DNA of 64,000 nt from Virgibacillus halotolerans. Its GTDB lineage: Bacteria; Bacillota; Bacilli; Bacillales; Amphibacillaceae. Location of the stretch: the NCBI RefSeq assembly GCF_016908515.1, contig NZ_JAFBEA010000001.1, positions 992,001 through 1,056,000 on the forward strand, read 5' to 3'. This document shows positions 16,804 through 25,343 of the stretch, piece by piece. The position numbers and the translations under genes are program-made. Within the stretch, counting starts at the first letter, position 1, and the number at the start of each line of letters is the position of its first letter. The notes beneath the pieces were generated by a model that had not been told where the DNA came from, did no database searches, and saw only the letters and a program-made list of their open reading frames with translations.

Positions 16804-17382
16804 TTAAAGAAAGATAGTCACTGTAACGTAAATCAATAACCCACACATGATTACTCTAAATAACCTGTCATATTTAGCTAGAAAGTTCTTTAAAATGGAG
16901 CCGAACCCTGACCACAAAAGTAAGGCTAACCATCCTAAAATAATTGTTAAAGCTATATAAAATACAATAGATTCCATGGAATGATTAAACGGTAAAATAA
17001 ATGCGCTCATCACTGTTAAAAAGAATAAAATGCTTTTGATATTTATCACCTGTATAATAAAACCGGATAGGAAAGAGGATTTTACATCCTTCGCATCTTT
17101 CCCGGAACTTTTTGGAAAACCCACTTGATAGGTTAGGTAGAGCAGATAGACTGCACCAGCTATTTTAAAGTATGGCTTTACAACAGGGATCCAATTGTAC
17201 ATACCTGCTGTAAATATTCCACTTACCATTCCTAGAACTGCAAATCCGATCAAGATCCCGCTATTGAATCGCCATGACCCTACAAAGCCAAACTTTCGTG
17301 CTTCATTCATCATTAAAATATTACTTGGACCAGGCGTAATGGATGTAATAATTACATACGATAGAAATGCTATCATGCTCAT
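16804..17382 (-). CDS. LysE/RhtB family amino-acid exporter
   Basis: A 192-residue membrane protein with about six helices. The N-terminal signature TPGPSNILMMNEARKFG is typical of the LysE/RhtB superfamily, which exports amino acids or related metabolites across the membrane. AAGGTGAG precedes the ATG. It is divergent from a LysR-type regulator 130 bp away, the classical arrangement in which the regulator senses the exported compound. The substrate is unknown. Confidence 0.9.
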   Translation of the reverse strand: MSMIAFLSYVIITSITPGPSNILMMNEARKFGFVGSWRFNSGILIGFAVLGMVSGIFTAGMYNWIPVVKPYFKIAGAVYLLYLTYQVGFPKSSGKDAKDVKSSFLSGFIIQVINIKSILFFLTVMSAFILPFNHSMESIVFYIALTIILGWLALLLWSGFGSILKNFLAKYDRLFRVIMCGLLIYVTVTIFL

Positions 17383-17511
17383 TAACTCACCTTCTTGATG
17401 TATTTACTTCTGCGTGCATTTATTGTATGGTAATGACATCCATAAGTAAAATTGAAATATAAACAACCATTATCATTTATTTCGATACATCAAAAATAGG
17501 GAGGAAGTTAT

Positions 17512-18405
17512 ATGGAAATTAGACATCTCATAACTTTTCAGGCTATTGTGGAAATAGGAAGTTATACAGGAGCTGCTTCAAAGTTAGGTTATACGCAATC
17601 CACGATAACCTCTCATATTCAGGCGCTAGAAGAGGAGATCGGAGGCGCACTGTTTACTTATATAAAAAGAAAATTGCAACTTACTCATTTAGGTAGGGAA
17701 TTATTGCCTTTAGCGGAAGATTTACTTTCTACTCATGATCAGATCAAGAATATGCAAAGTGCCTATCAAGTCAAGGGAGTATTGCGGGTGGCTGCACCAG
17801 AATCTTTAACCATCTCCAGATTAGGTCCCATAATAAGGGAATATTCCTTAAAATATCCACACGTAAAGCTCATCTTAACCAACGGAACATGTGGACAAAA
17901 CCAGATAGATTTACTCAGCGGACGGGTAGATGTTGCTTTAATGGTCTTCCCTCAATTAAATGTAGAAAAATGCATTCATTATGCTTTAGGTGAAGAGAAA
18001 ATAGTTCTTGTAAGCAATCATGATGGTCCGGATCATTTTGATGAATATAAAGATAATAGCAAGCCTTTTTTTATAACGAATGAAGAAGGCTGCAGTTATC
18101 GGGTCATGTTCGAACAATACTTATTGAAGCATAACATTCATAACTTTCAATCGATGGAATTGTGGAGCATAGAAGCGATCAAACAAACTGTGATGAGTGG
18201 ACTTGGATTTGCTGTTTTGCCTTATATGACAGTAAAAGAAGAAATTGATAATGGCAAGCTAAAAGTGGTGCGTCACGCTGGAAAATTCGATCCGATTTAT
18301 TCCCATATGCTGATCAAAAAGAAGAAATGGTTGTCACCCGCAGTAGAGGCTTTTGCGGAACTTGTTTTAGATTCGGTAAATGAATCTAACAAAGATGCGT
18401 CTTAA
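17512..18405 (+). CDS. LysR-type transcriptional regulator
   Basis: A 297-residue regulator. The N-terminal winged helix-turn-helix is complete (FQAIVEIGSYTGAASKLGYT through SHIQALEEEIGGALF), a linker helix follows, and the periplasmic-binding-protein-like effector domain covers about 90-290. GGGAGG precedes the ATG. It is transcribed divergently from the LysE exporter and probably controls it and itself from the 129-bp shared gap. A short terminator follows. Confidence 0.93.
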   Translation: MEIRHLITFQAIVEIGSYTGAASKLGYTQSTITSHIQALEEEIGGALFTYIKRKLQLTHLGRELLPLAEDLLSTHDQIKNMQSAYQVKGVLRVAAPESLTISRLGPIIREYSLKYPHVKLILTNGTCGQNQIDLLSGRVDVALMVFPQLNVEKCIHYALGEEKIVLVSNHDGPDHFDEYKDNSKPFFITNEEGCSYRVMFEQYLLKHNIHNFQSMELWSIEAIKQTVMSGLGFAVLPYMTVKEEIDNGKLKVVRHAGKFDPIYSHMLIKKKKWLSPAVEAFAELVLDSVNESNKDAS

Positions 18406-18423
18406 TTACATGAGTAGTTAAAC

Positions 18424-18457
18424 AACCCCCCCAAGTTTGATCAACGTTGGGGAGGTT
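18424..18457. terminator. Bidirectional hairpin between the LysR and OYE genes
   Basis: AACCCCCCCAA and TTGGGGAGGTT arms with a twelve-base loop separate two convergent genes. The U-run is weak on both sides. Confidence 0.55.
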
Positions 18458-18476
18458 ATAAGATCTAGACACGATT

Positions 18477-19571
18477 TCACACTTCAAATTCCTTTATTTT
18501 TGCATTCGGTCTTAACACTTCTTCTGGTTTAAACGTTGCTAAAGGCTCTCCATTCTTTACTTTGTTAACCCAATCATGGTTAGCTAGGGCCCCTTTACCT
18601 AAAGTAATCACATCTGCTTCTCCATTTTCAATCATCTCCCCCGCTTTTTGCGGATCCTCCAAATGACCGTTCGCAATAACGGGTACTCCTCCATATTTTT
18701 TTGCCAGAGAAGCAAGTGATTGTCCGCTTTTATCGAATGCAGGCTCCCATGCTTTATATTCCGTCACATGGATATAGTCAAGACCAGCTTGCCCTAATTG
18801 GCCAAAAATGATTGCAGCATCTTGTTCCTTACCAGCCCACTTGTGTGTGTAATCATTTACTTTTGCTTGCGAAATCCGAATACCAATAGTAAATTCCTTT
18901 CCAACTGCTTCGCGAATCGCTTTAGACACTTCTACCGATAAACGGACCCGGTTTTTCGTGGAACCGCCGTATTCATCTGTACGCTGATTTGTATAATCAG
19001 TAAGAAAACCATCCAGTAAATAACCATTCGCTCCATGGATTTCAATTCCATCAAACCCCGCTAGCTTAGCGTTCTTGGCAGCATGAACAAACCCAGCTAT
19101 AACAGCTTGAATCTCTTCCTTTGTCACTTCCCTTGGGGTTGGGAATGGACCTTCCCCCAAATACATCGCTAATTGTTCCCCTTTTGGTTGAACAGCGGAA
19201 GGAGCGAGTGTTTCTTGGGCAAAACGATTTCCTTGAGAAAGCGCACCTGAATGCTGTAATTGCATAAAGATTTTCGCTCCTGCTTGATGAACGGAGTCTA
19301 CTACTTTCTTCCATGCCTGGGCTTGTTCCTCAAAAATGATGCCCGATTGATCAAAATAGGTTTGGCTATACATGTCATCAATATAATTTCCCTCCGTAAT
19401 GATTAAGCCAAACCCGCCTCGAGCAAAGGATGTGTAGTACGACACCATCTGGTCGGTTACCTCCCCTTCAGGTGTTGCACTGATGCGTGTCATGGGTGCA
19501 ACACCTACCAGATTATCTAATGTTGTATTACCTAATGTAATGGTCTCAAATAAAGTTTTCTTGTCTGTCAT
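18477..19571 (-). CDS. Old yellow enzyme family NADH:flavin oxidoreductase
   Basis: A 364-residue FMN-dependent ene-reductase of the old yellow enzyme family. Visible: VAPMTRISA near the N-terminus, the FMN-loop IMQLQHSGALSQG-type segment at about 100-113, the substrate pair in DGIEIHGANGYL at about 175, and FLTDYTNQRTDEYGGS, the family hallmark. GAAGGAG precedes the ATG. It lies 100 bp downstream of namA on the same strand, so both may be read together. The physiological substrate (an enone, quinone or nitro compound) is not determined. Confidence 0.9.
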   Translation of the reverse strand: MTDKKTLFETITLGNTTLDNLVGVAPMTRISATPEGEVTDQMVSYYTSFARGGFGLIITEGNYIDDMYSQTYFDQSGIIFEEQAQAWKKVVDSVHQAGAKIFMQLQHSGALSQGNRFAQETLAPSAVQPKGEQLAMYLGEGPFPTPREVTKEEIQAVIAGFVHAAKNAKLAGFDGIEIHGANGYLLDGFLTDYTNQRTDEYGGSTKNRVRLSVEVSKAIREAVGKEFTIGIRISQAKVNDYTHKWAGKEQDAAIIFGQLGQAGLDYIHVTEYKAWEPAFDKSGQSLASLAKKYGGVPVIANGHLEDPQKAGEMIENGEADVITLGKGALANHDWVNKVKNGEPLATFKPEEVLRPNAKIKEFEV

Positions 19572-19671
19572 AGTTAAACTCCTTCTTTTATAAAAAATTC
19601 ATAGGGGGAATCCCGTAATAAGGTTAATATATTATTACCATTAAATTTTTAAACGGATATCCGTGCATTAA

Positions 19672-20694
19672 TTAGAATCCCGCTGAATATTGCGTTGGTA
19701 CTGTTGTTTCCTTCTTTAATTGTTTAGCAGCTTCCAATGTCCAATAAGGATTTCTCAGCATACCCCTTCCAACAGCAATAAGATCTGCTTCTTCATTACC
19801 GATGATTGCATTGGCTAAGCTTGGGTCATCCAGTCTACCGACAGCCATGACCGGTACTTGAAGCGCTTCTTTGATCTGTCTAGCTAACGGTGCTTGGTAA
19901 GCTACATGTGTACCTGGTCTCCCCCAAGCTGCAATTTGACCTTCTCCACCAGAAGAGATATCAAACATATCAACACCAGCTTCTTGATAAATTCGAGAAA
20001 ATTCAATACTTTCGTTTATTCCATAGCCGCCTTCTACATATTCCTTTGCTGAGATACGCATCATTAGTGGCATATCGGTAGGCATTTCCGTTTTAGCTGC
20101 TTGAATGATTTCACGGCCAAATTTGGTCAAATCCTGTCCATATTCATCTTCCCTTTTATTTGTAAGTGGGGAATGGAATTGATGAATAAGGTAACCATGG
20201 GCTCCGTGAATTTCAATCGCATCAAATCCCGCTTCAACAGCACGTCTTACTGCTTTACGAAACTTCTCCACCATATCTTTTACTTCATCTGTTGAAAGCG
20301 TTCTTGGTGTTTTGGACTTTTCGTCGAACGGTATTGCAGATGGCGCTACCGGCACAGCAGCATCTTCTGCTTTGCGTCCAGCATGTGCAATCTGAATACC
20401 AATCTTCGCCCCGTAATGATGACAAGCTTCTACTATCTTCTTCAAAGCAGGCACTTGATCATCAGACCATAACCCCAAATCATAATCCGAAATTCTTCCG
20501 TCAGGCTCTACATCTGTCATTTCAATCATGATAAACCCAGTTCCACCAATTGCTCTGCTTACATAGTGCAGATAATGCCAGTCAGTGGCTATTCCATCCT
20601 TTTTCTCAACGGAATATTGACACATCGGGGACATGACAACCCGGTTTTTTAACTTCAATTCTTTTATTTTGAATGGACTAAATAAATCTAGCAT
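19672..20694 (-). CDS. namA: NADPH dehydrogenase NamA (YqjM-type ene-reductase)
   Basis: A 340-residue FMN enzyme of the YqjM class that reduces activated C=C bonds and helps detoxify electrophiles. Diagnostic residues: Cys25 and Tyr27 in SPMCQYS (the redox-tuning Cys26/Tyr28 of YqjM), the catalytic His pair in EIHGAHGY at about 163-166, and HSPLTNKREDEYG. AAAGGAG precedes the ATG. A perfect palindrome at 20718-20742 immediately upstream is a likely operator for the MarR regulator encoded next. Confidence 0.93.
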   Translation of the reverse strand: MLDLFSPFKIKELKLKNRVVMSPMCQYSVEKKDGIATDWHYLHYVSRAIGGTGFIMIEMTDVEPDGRISDYDLGLWSDDQVPALKKIVEACHHYGAKIGIQIAHAGRKAEDAAVPVAPSAIPFDEKSKTPRTLSTDEVKDMVEKFRKAVRRAVEAGFDAIEIHGAHGYLIHQFHSPLTNKREDEYGQDLTKFGREIIQAAKTEMPTDMPLMMRISAKEYVEGGYGINESIEFSRIYQEAGVDMFDISSGGEGQIAAWGRPGTHVAYQAPLARQIKEALQVPVMAVGRLDDPSLANAIIGNEEADLIAVGRGMLRNPYWTLEAAKQLKKETTVPTQYSAGF

Positions 20695-20717
20695 CTACAA
20701 AACTCCTTTGTTAAAAA

Positions 20718-20742
20718 ATATATGCATTACGCATGCATATAT
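20718..20742. promoter_or_regulatory. Palindromic operator in front of namA
   Basis: ATATATGCAT (20718-20727) and ATGCATATAT (20733-20742) are perfect inverted 10-mers around a 5-base spacer, 24 bp upstream of the namA ATG. The geometry suits a MarR dimer, and a MarR gene lies immediately upstream; the pairing is inferred. Confidence 0.55.
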
Positions 20743-20790
20743 GTTATATGCTATATATTATCTATGTCAAATTAAAGAGTTCAACCTACC

Positions 20791-20817
20791 TAAAAAAGTG
20801 CTCATTTTGAGCACTTC
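20791..20817 (-). terminator. Terminator after the MarR gene
   Basis: AAGTGCTC and GAGCACTT arms around a four-base loop; minus-strand T-run follows. Confidence 0.8.
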
Positions 20818-20832
20818 AATAACATACGTACT

Positions 20833-21255
20833 TTATAACTTTTCTAATAACTGTTTTAAAATTCCTTCAACATCAATATCAGCAACGTGTGAATTTAGTA
20901 TTTCACGGAAGGAAACGAGACTTTTTTGTAGTTTTTGCTCCCCAAATTCTGTTAGATGCGTATAGGTACCTCTACGGTCATCTGCACAAATTTGCTTTTC
21001 TAAAACACCGCAGCTTTTTGCTTCCATATTACCTACTAATCTGGAAAGCGCACTCTGACTCAAACCGAGCATTTCTTGCAATTGCTGCAATCTCAGTTTT
21101 TTATCAGGTGTCTTAGAAAGATGATAAAGCACATAGAATTCTTTTAAGGATAGATTGTACTCGCTCTGCAGTACGTTTTCCAAATCTTTCTTCACTTTAT
21201 TTTGTATTGATTCTATCGATAACCAGTAATCCATAAAATCATGATTCATTGTCAT
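20833..21255 (-). CDS. MarR family transcriptional regulator
   Basis: A 140-residue MarR regulator. The recognition region reads LRLQQLQEMLGLSQSALSRLVGNMEAK at about 65-90, followed by a wing with ADDRRGTYTHLTEFG. Two cysteines (KSCGVLEKQIC) at the wing could act as redox sensors, which would fit control of the neighbouring electrophile reductases. The ATG at 21255 is chosen because GAGGAGG lies eight bases upstream; the frame is open further back without a ribosome binding site. A terminator separates it from namA, so it is transcribed alone. Confidence 0.88.
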   Translation of the reverse strand: MTMNHDFMDYWLSIESIQNKVKKDLENVLQSEYNLSLKEFYVLYHLSKTPDKKLRLQQLQEMLGLSQSALSRLVGNMEAKSCGVLEKQICADDRRGTYTHLTEFGEQKLQKSLVSFREILNSHVADIDVEGILKQLLEKL

Positions 21256-21477
21256 AATATACGCCTCCTCTTCTGAATCAAAAAGTTTCACGTTTAATAA
21301 TTAACTATACCAATTACCTATTTACTAAGCTATCCAATAATGAGAGAAGATCCTTTATTTGAAAGACAATATTCAACTTTTGAGGTATTTGTGGGCATGC
21401 TGTTCTGTTTAGAATTACCCCAATTTCAATATAATACGATCTATTATAACATACTCGATTTTTTTTGGTTTTCATAT

Positions 21478-21527
21478 AAAAAAGACTAAAAACCCTTGAG
21501 ACAAAACAAAGGATCTTTAGTCTTTTT
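21478..21527. terminator. Long terminator-like hairpin
   Basis: AAAAAGACTAAA and TTTAGTCTTTTT arms with a second inner pairing (CCTT/AAGG). A- and T-runs flank it, so it could work in both directions. No obvious gene ends here now; it may have served the decayed fragment at 21617. Confidence 0.65.
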
Positions 21528-21616
21528 GCAATTACTTTTTATGTTTTTTTCGTTGTCCCACCGTAATTTTATTTACTATTTAAATACAACTTACGTCTTA
21601 CCCAGGATATATAATT

Positions 21617-21778
21617 GAGCAAGAAGTTTTTTTAGCTAATGGCGTTCCAAGGCATATGTTCTGTTATTCCTAACCCAACTACATTCGTTTAGCTGTATCT
21701 CAAATCAATCTAGCTGAGAAGGTCATTTCACCCGCTGCCCAATGTTTAATATTAGACTACGGTGCTGGTTTAATATAA
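21617..21778 (+). pseudogene. C-terminal fragment of a PLP aminotransferase-like protein
   Basis: One frame reads EQEVFLANGVPRHMFCYS, a TAA, then PNYIRLAVSQINLAEKVI and onward to a TAA at 21776. The pattern 'FxANGxxRxMF...NYIRLxxSQxN' resembles the end of MocR or class I aminotransferases. The start and most of the gene are absent. The call is tentative. Confidence 0.35.
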
Positions 21779-21848
21779 TAATGTATTTTCTTTAACTCCA
21801 AGTACGCTTTTAAAGACTACTATAGATGAACAACAAATTTCCTACTAG

Positions 21849-22100
21849 TTAAAACAGATAAAATGCGAAAGCAAGTAAGGATAGTAAGATCGTTATTACA
21901 TAAATCCAACTTAGCACAGGTATATTCGATTTTAGTGATCTTTCTTCATATTCTTCTGCCCGTTTTAATTCATCCTGAAACGTTTGCCCTTCTTCCGCAT
22001 ATTTTTTCATTTTATTTTCTTCTTGCCGAAACGCAAAAAACGTCCCGCCTATAGCTGCTATAAATAAAACAATTAAAAATATTATCAATCCAATTCCCAT
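21849..22100 (-). CDS. Small two-helix membrane protein, copy 2
   Basis: An 83-residue paralogue of the protein at 7226-7477. It has a first helix GIGLIIFLIVLFIAAIGG, the same FFAFRQEENKMKKYAEEG linker opening, a Glu-rich middle, and a second helix ending LLAFAFYLF. The ATG at 22100 is preceded by GGAGG; a longer reading from 22151 lacks a ribosome binding site. It is a single gene between a fragment and the nitrilase. Function unknown. Confidence 0.75.
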   Translation of the reverse strand: MGIGLIIFLIVLFIAAIGGTFFAFRQEENKMKKYAEEGQTFQDELKRAEEYEERSLKSNIPVLSWIYVITILLSLLAFAFYLF

Positions 22101-22313
22101 TTTAATTGCCTCCATCCATCTAAAATACTGACATATAAACGAATCACTCAAAAAGGCGATAAATCCTTTGTACTTTCATAAATAAACACAAAAAGTTCCT
22201 CTATATTTTGTTCTTCCACACTGAAATAGGCCATCCGTGAACTACCCTCCACTTACAAAAGAAAATCACTTTTGTTAAAGTAGGGGCTTCTCGGGTCAAC
22301 GTAGATACCTCCA

Positions 22314-23285
22314 TTATTTATTTTCATTCAACCACTTTACACTTTGCATCTTTTCATCATTCACATACAGTTGAAAAATATCAGGTCTTGAATAATGCCC
22401 AACCACATCAAAGTCTAATTGACTACGGGCAATGTCTTTTAAGTCTAAATCAGCAAATATGATCTCTTCGCGTCCATATACCGGTTTTGCCACATAGTCA
22501 CCAAGCGGACCTGCAATCGCGCTACCACCTGAACTCATTTCTTCTGGTGAATCAGCGAGATCGTCATAGCATGCCAAATCTGTCGGGTACATATCTTTCG
22601 TCACATATTGATTACAAGATAATACGAAGCAGCGCCCTTCCATCGCTATATGTCTTATTGTTGCTTGCCATGATTCTCTAGAATCGGCTGTAGGCATGAT
22701 ATAAAGTTGAACACCCTTTGCATACATAGCCGTCCTTGCTAAAGGCATATAGTTTTCCCAGCAAATTAACGCTCCAATCCTACCATATGGAGTGTCGAAC
22801 ACCGGCAAAGTACTTCCATCTCCTTCACCCCAGACAATCCTTTCTGCTGCTGTCGGTTTCAACTTTCGGTGTTTTCCAAGTAACGACCCATCCGGACCAA
22901 AGAATAATACCGTACAATAAAGCGTGCCACCACTTGTTTCATTATCCTTTTCAATAACACCGATAATAAGATACACCCCAGCTTTACGGGCAGCTTTTCC
23001 CAACTTATCCGTTGTATTTCCAGGAACAACAATTGCGTTTTCCCAATACCTTAGCCAGTCCTGACGTCCTCCATCAGTGCGGCTCCCAATTTTCGAGCCA
23101 AAGGAGAGCCCTCTTGGATATGCAGGAATAAAGGCTTCCGGAAACACTACGATTTTCGCTCCATTTTCGGCTGCTTGATTCGTAAGTTCTATCGCTTTTT
23201 CAGTACTTGCTTTTTTATCCATTATCACAGAAGCGGCTTGAATGACCGCAACACGAACATTTTTAGATATAGCTTCATTGTTCAT
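22314..23285 (-). CDS. Nitrilase (carbon-nitrogen hydrolase)
   Basis: A 323-residue enzyme that hydrolyses nitriles to carboxylic acid and ammonia. The catalytic triad is complete: Glu50 in FPEAFIP, Lys141 in HRKLKPT, Cys175 in ICWENYMP. The CWENYMPL context and IMPTADSRESW are typical of true nitrilases rather than amidases. The ATG at 23285 follows AGGGGG; a start six codons earlier has none. A MocR regulator lies upstream on the same strand, separated by a terminator, and shared direct repeats suggest that it controls this gene. Confidence 0.92.
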   Translation of the reverse strand: MNNEAISKNVRVAVIQAASVIMDKKASTEKAIELTNQAAENGAKIVVFPEAFIPAYPRGLSFGSKIGSRTDGGRQDWLRYWENAIVVPGNTTDKLGKAARKAGVYLIIGVIEKDNETSGGTLYCTVLFFGPDGSLLGKHRKLKPTAAERIVWGEGDGSTLPVFDTPYGRIGALICWENYMPLARTAMYAKGVQLYIMPTADSRESWQATIRHIAMEGRCFVLSCNQYVTKDMYPTDLACYDDLADSPEEMSSGGSAIAGPLGDYVAKPVYGREEIIFADLDLKDIARSQLDFDVVGHYSRPDIFQLYVNDEKMQSVKWLNENK

Positions 23286-23496
23286 TTGTATGCCCCCTGT
23301 CATTTCATATGAAACAATATTAAATCAAAATAAGTCTATTATCTCTTTAATTACTAGTGTATTTATGTCTCCCATGACGCAAAGCATGTTCATCCAAAAT
23401 AGATTTCATTGCTTTGATTAATATCTCATTCTCCTCTGATGTAGTTTCTCTTTATACTATCCTTCTTTCATTTTATAGGAAAAAAAAGAAATATGG

Positions 23497-23530
23497 CCAT
23501 CCAATTTGATATGAATTTACCCATCCACTT
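23497..23530 (-). promoter_or_regulatory. Direct repeats upstream of the nitrilase, likely MocR sites
   Basis: CCATCCAATT (23497-23506) and CCATCCACTT (23521-23530) are spaced 24 bp start to start; on the coding strand they read as TGGATGG direct repeats. A third copy lies in front of the MocR gene at 25105-25114. MocR regulators characteristically bind direct repeats. Confidence 0.55.
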
Positions 23531-23542
23531 CTGTTCTTACGA

Positions 23543-23602
23543 TAAAAAAAGACAACAATTCCAGTTATACACATTGAATATTGTATAACTAGCATTGTTG
23601 CC
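23543..23602 (-). terminator. Terminator after the MocR gene
   Basis: CAACAA...AGTTATAC pairs with GTATAACT...TTGTTG; on the minus strand it is followed by seven T residues. Confidence 0.8.
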
Positions 23603-23620
23603 CCCTATCGTTATGATGGG

Positions 23621-25060
23621 TTATTGTCGTGTACATACTTTCAATGCATCAGCAAATCTTGAAATCCCTTCCTGAATCAGATTTGTTTCTCCACGTCCAT
23701 AAGTAAATCGTACATACCCTTTCCCAGATCCGAACACACTACCAGGAACAAACGAAACACCCTTTTTCATTGATTCCTCCAGAAGTTGACTTTCATTAAA
23801 TGCTGATTTAACCCGGCACCATATATGAATGCCGCCTTTAGGTGGAATAAATTCCACTTCCTCATCCAAATACACTTCTAAACTTCTGATAATTTCATCT
23901 CGTCTTTTTTTCAGTTCATCCCTTAGCATAGAAATATGCGCATCAAAATAAGGATCTTTTAAAAATTCATCGGCAGCCCATTGTGGAAAAATACTATGAC
24001 CGAAATCCACTTGTTGTTTCGCATCTGCCAAACGATTTATTACTTTAGATGGCCCGATTACCCAACCGATCCGGAGGCCTGAAGCAACAATTTTAGACAA
24101 AGAACTAATATAAAGAACATTTCCGCTTTCATCCATTGATTTTAGTGTTGAAACCTTTTCCCCATCAAAAGATATAAGTGAATAAGGATCATCCTCTACA
24201 ATTGGAATACCTAGTTCCGACGATATTTCCAATATCTTTTTCTGACGTGACGGATGTAGACTTGCCCCAGTTGGATTCTGATGAGATGTATTCAAAAAAA
24301 TCATTTTGATTCTATGTTTCTTATACAATTTCTCGACATCGTCAGGATTAATACCGTGTTGATCGACTGGCAAATAATAGACTTTTAAACCCGCAGATTG
24401 CAAGAGTGGTAATGAGTAAAAATAAGAAGGATCCTCGATCGCAATCGCATCACCAGGCTTCAATAAACATTGAACGATGAGATGAAGTGCTTGTTGCGCG
24501 CCAGACGTAATTAACATCGACGATGAGGAGGTATTAATATTTCTGTATTCTTTTACGTGTGCAGAGATTGTTTCACGTAGTGACGCATTTCCCATTGGGT
24601 GATCGTAGCCAAGCGGCTCCATAAATGGGTGTTCTGTAAAAATCGTGCGGAATTGCTCATTTGGCCACAGACTAGGCGATAATTCACCACTAGATAAATT
24701 GATAATATTATGTTTCCTGGTTTCAGTACGAATGCGTCGTACAAATGGCAAATTAGGCAAAAAAGATCCGTCTTCCATGTAACGCCCCCAGTTTGGAATG
24801 CGTTTATGGGAAACTCCCCATATATCTGTACTAATCCGTGTCCCACTTCCTTTCTTGCGTTCAACAATACCAAGTGACTGAAGTTCATCGTAAGCAGACA
24901 CGATCGTACTTCGGTTAACACCGAGTTCTTTCGCAAGGATTCGCTCGGATGGTAACATACTATCCTGCGAAAACATCCCTGTTAAAATTCCTTGTTCAAT
25001 AAAATCAGCAATCTGCTTATATAAAGGTTTCTTTGATGTTCGATCTAGTTTCCATTCCAT
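23621..25060 (-). CDS. MocR-type regulator (GntR HTH fused to aminotransferase fold)
   Basis: A 479-residue fusion. The N-terminal GntR winged helix is at about 10-78 (YKQIADFIEQGILTG, LPSERILAKELGVNRSTI). The remainder is a fold-type I aminotransferase domain with SGAQQALHLI, NTSHQNPTG and the PLP lysine in SSLSKIV at about residue 327. Such regulators use PLP or an amine adduct as a signal. AGAAGGAG precedes the ATG. It probably controls the nitrilase downstream and its own promoter. Confidence 0.92.
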   Translation of the reverse strand: MEWKLDRTSKKPLYKQIADFIEQGILTGMFSQDSMLPSERILAKELGVNRSTIVSAYDELQSLGIVERKKGSGTRISTDIWGVSHKRIPNWGRYMEDGSFLPNLPFVRRIRTETRKHNIINLSSGELSPSLWPNEQFRTIFTEHPFMEPLGYDHPMGNASLRETISAHVKEYRNINTSSSSMLITSGAQQALHLIVQCLLKPGDAIAIEDPSYFYSLPLLQSAGLKVYYLPVDQHGINPDDVEKLYKKHRIKMIFLNTSHQNPTGASLHPSRQKKILEISSELGIPIVEDDPYSLISFDGEKVSTLKSMDESGNVLYISSLSKIVASGLRIGWVIGPSKVINRLADAKQQVDFGHSIFPQWAADEFLKDPYFDAHISMLRDELKKRRDEIIRSLEVYLDEEVEFIPPKGGIHIWCRVKSAFNESQLLEESMKKGVSFVPGSVFGSGKGYVRFTYGRGETNLIQEGISRFADALKVCTRQ

Positions 25061-25104
25061 TTTATTACTCCTTCTACATGTCGAAATATGTAAAATTCAG
25101 TTAA

Positions 25105-25114
25105 CCATCCACTT
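25105..25114 (-). promoter_or_regulatory. MocR-like repeat in the regulator's own promoter
   Basis: CCATCCACTT, identical to the second repeat before the nitrilase; the context AAGTGGATGG-N-TAA on the coding strand is also shared. It lies 45 bp upstream of the MocR ATG, consistent with autoregulation. Confidence 0.45.
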
Positions 25115-25343
25115 TTTCTAAAGCAAGTATAAGTCCATAAAGTGAAACGCCATCTAAAATAATTGGCATTTCTTTAAAAACTAAACTCCCTCAGATAGAT
25201 TAGGTTTACTCTCCCACGAATAGCCGCCACGGCTCATCTAATTTTATTAATAAGCTTTACTACTGCATTATTTTCTTTTACCACATCTAAATAGATGTCT
25301 ACAATACTTCTTTGTATATAGAATTATAGTTACCTCGTATATT

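Noticed and set aside
16750-16839. A 29-codon ORF (MKSVINKLRKKDIDK)
   Set aside because: It overlaps the end of the LysE gene on the other strand, its GAGG is only three bases from the ATG, and nothing supports it as coding.
25200-25280. A short minus-strand frame (VDIYLDVVKENNAVVK) after arsB
   Set aside because: Only about 23 codons, no start or ribosome binding site, and no match to arsenic genes.
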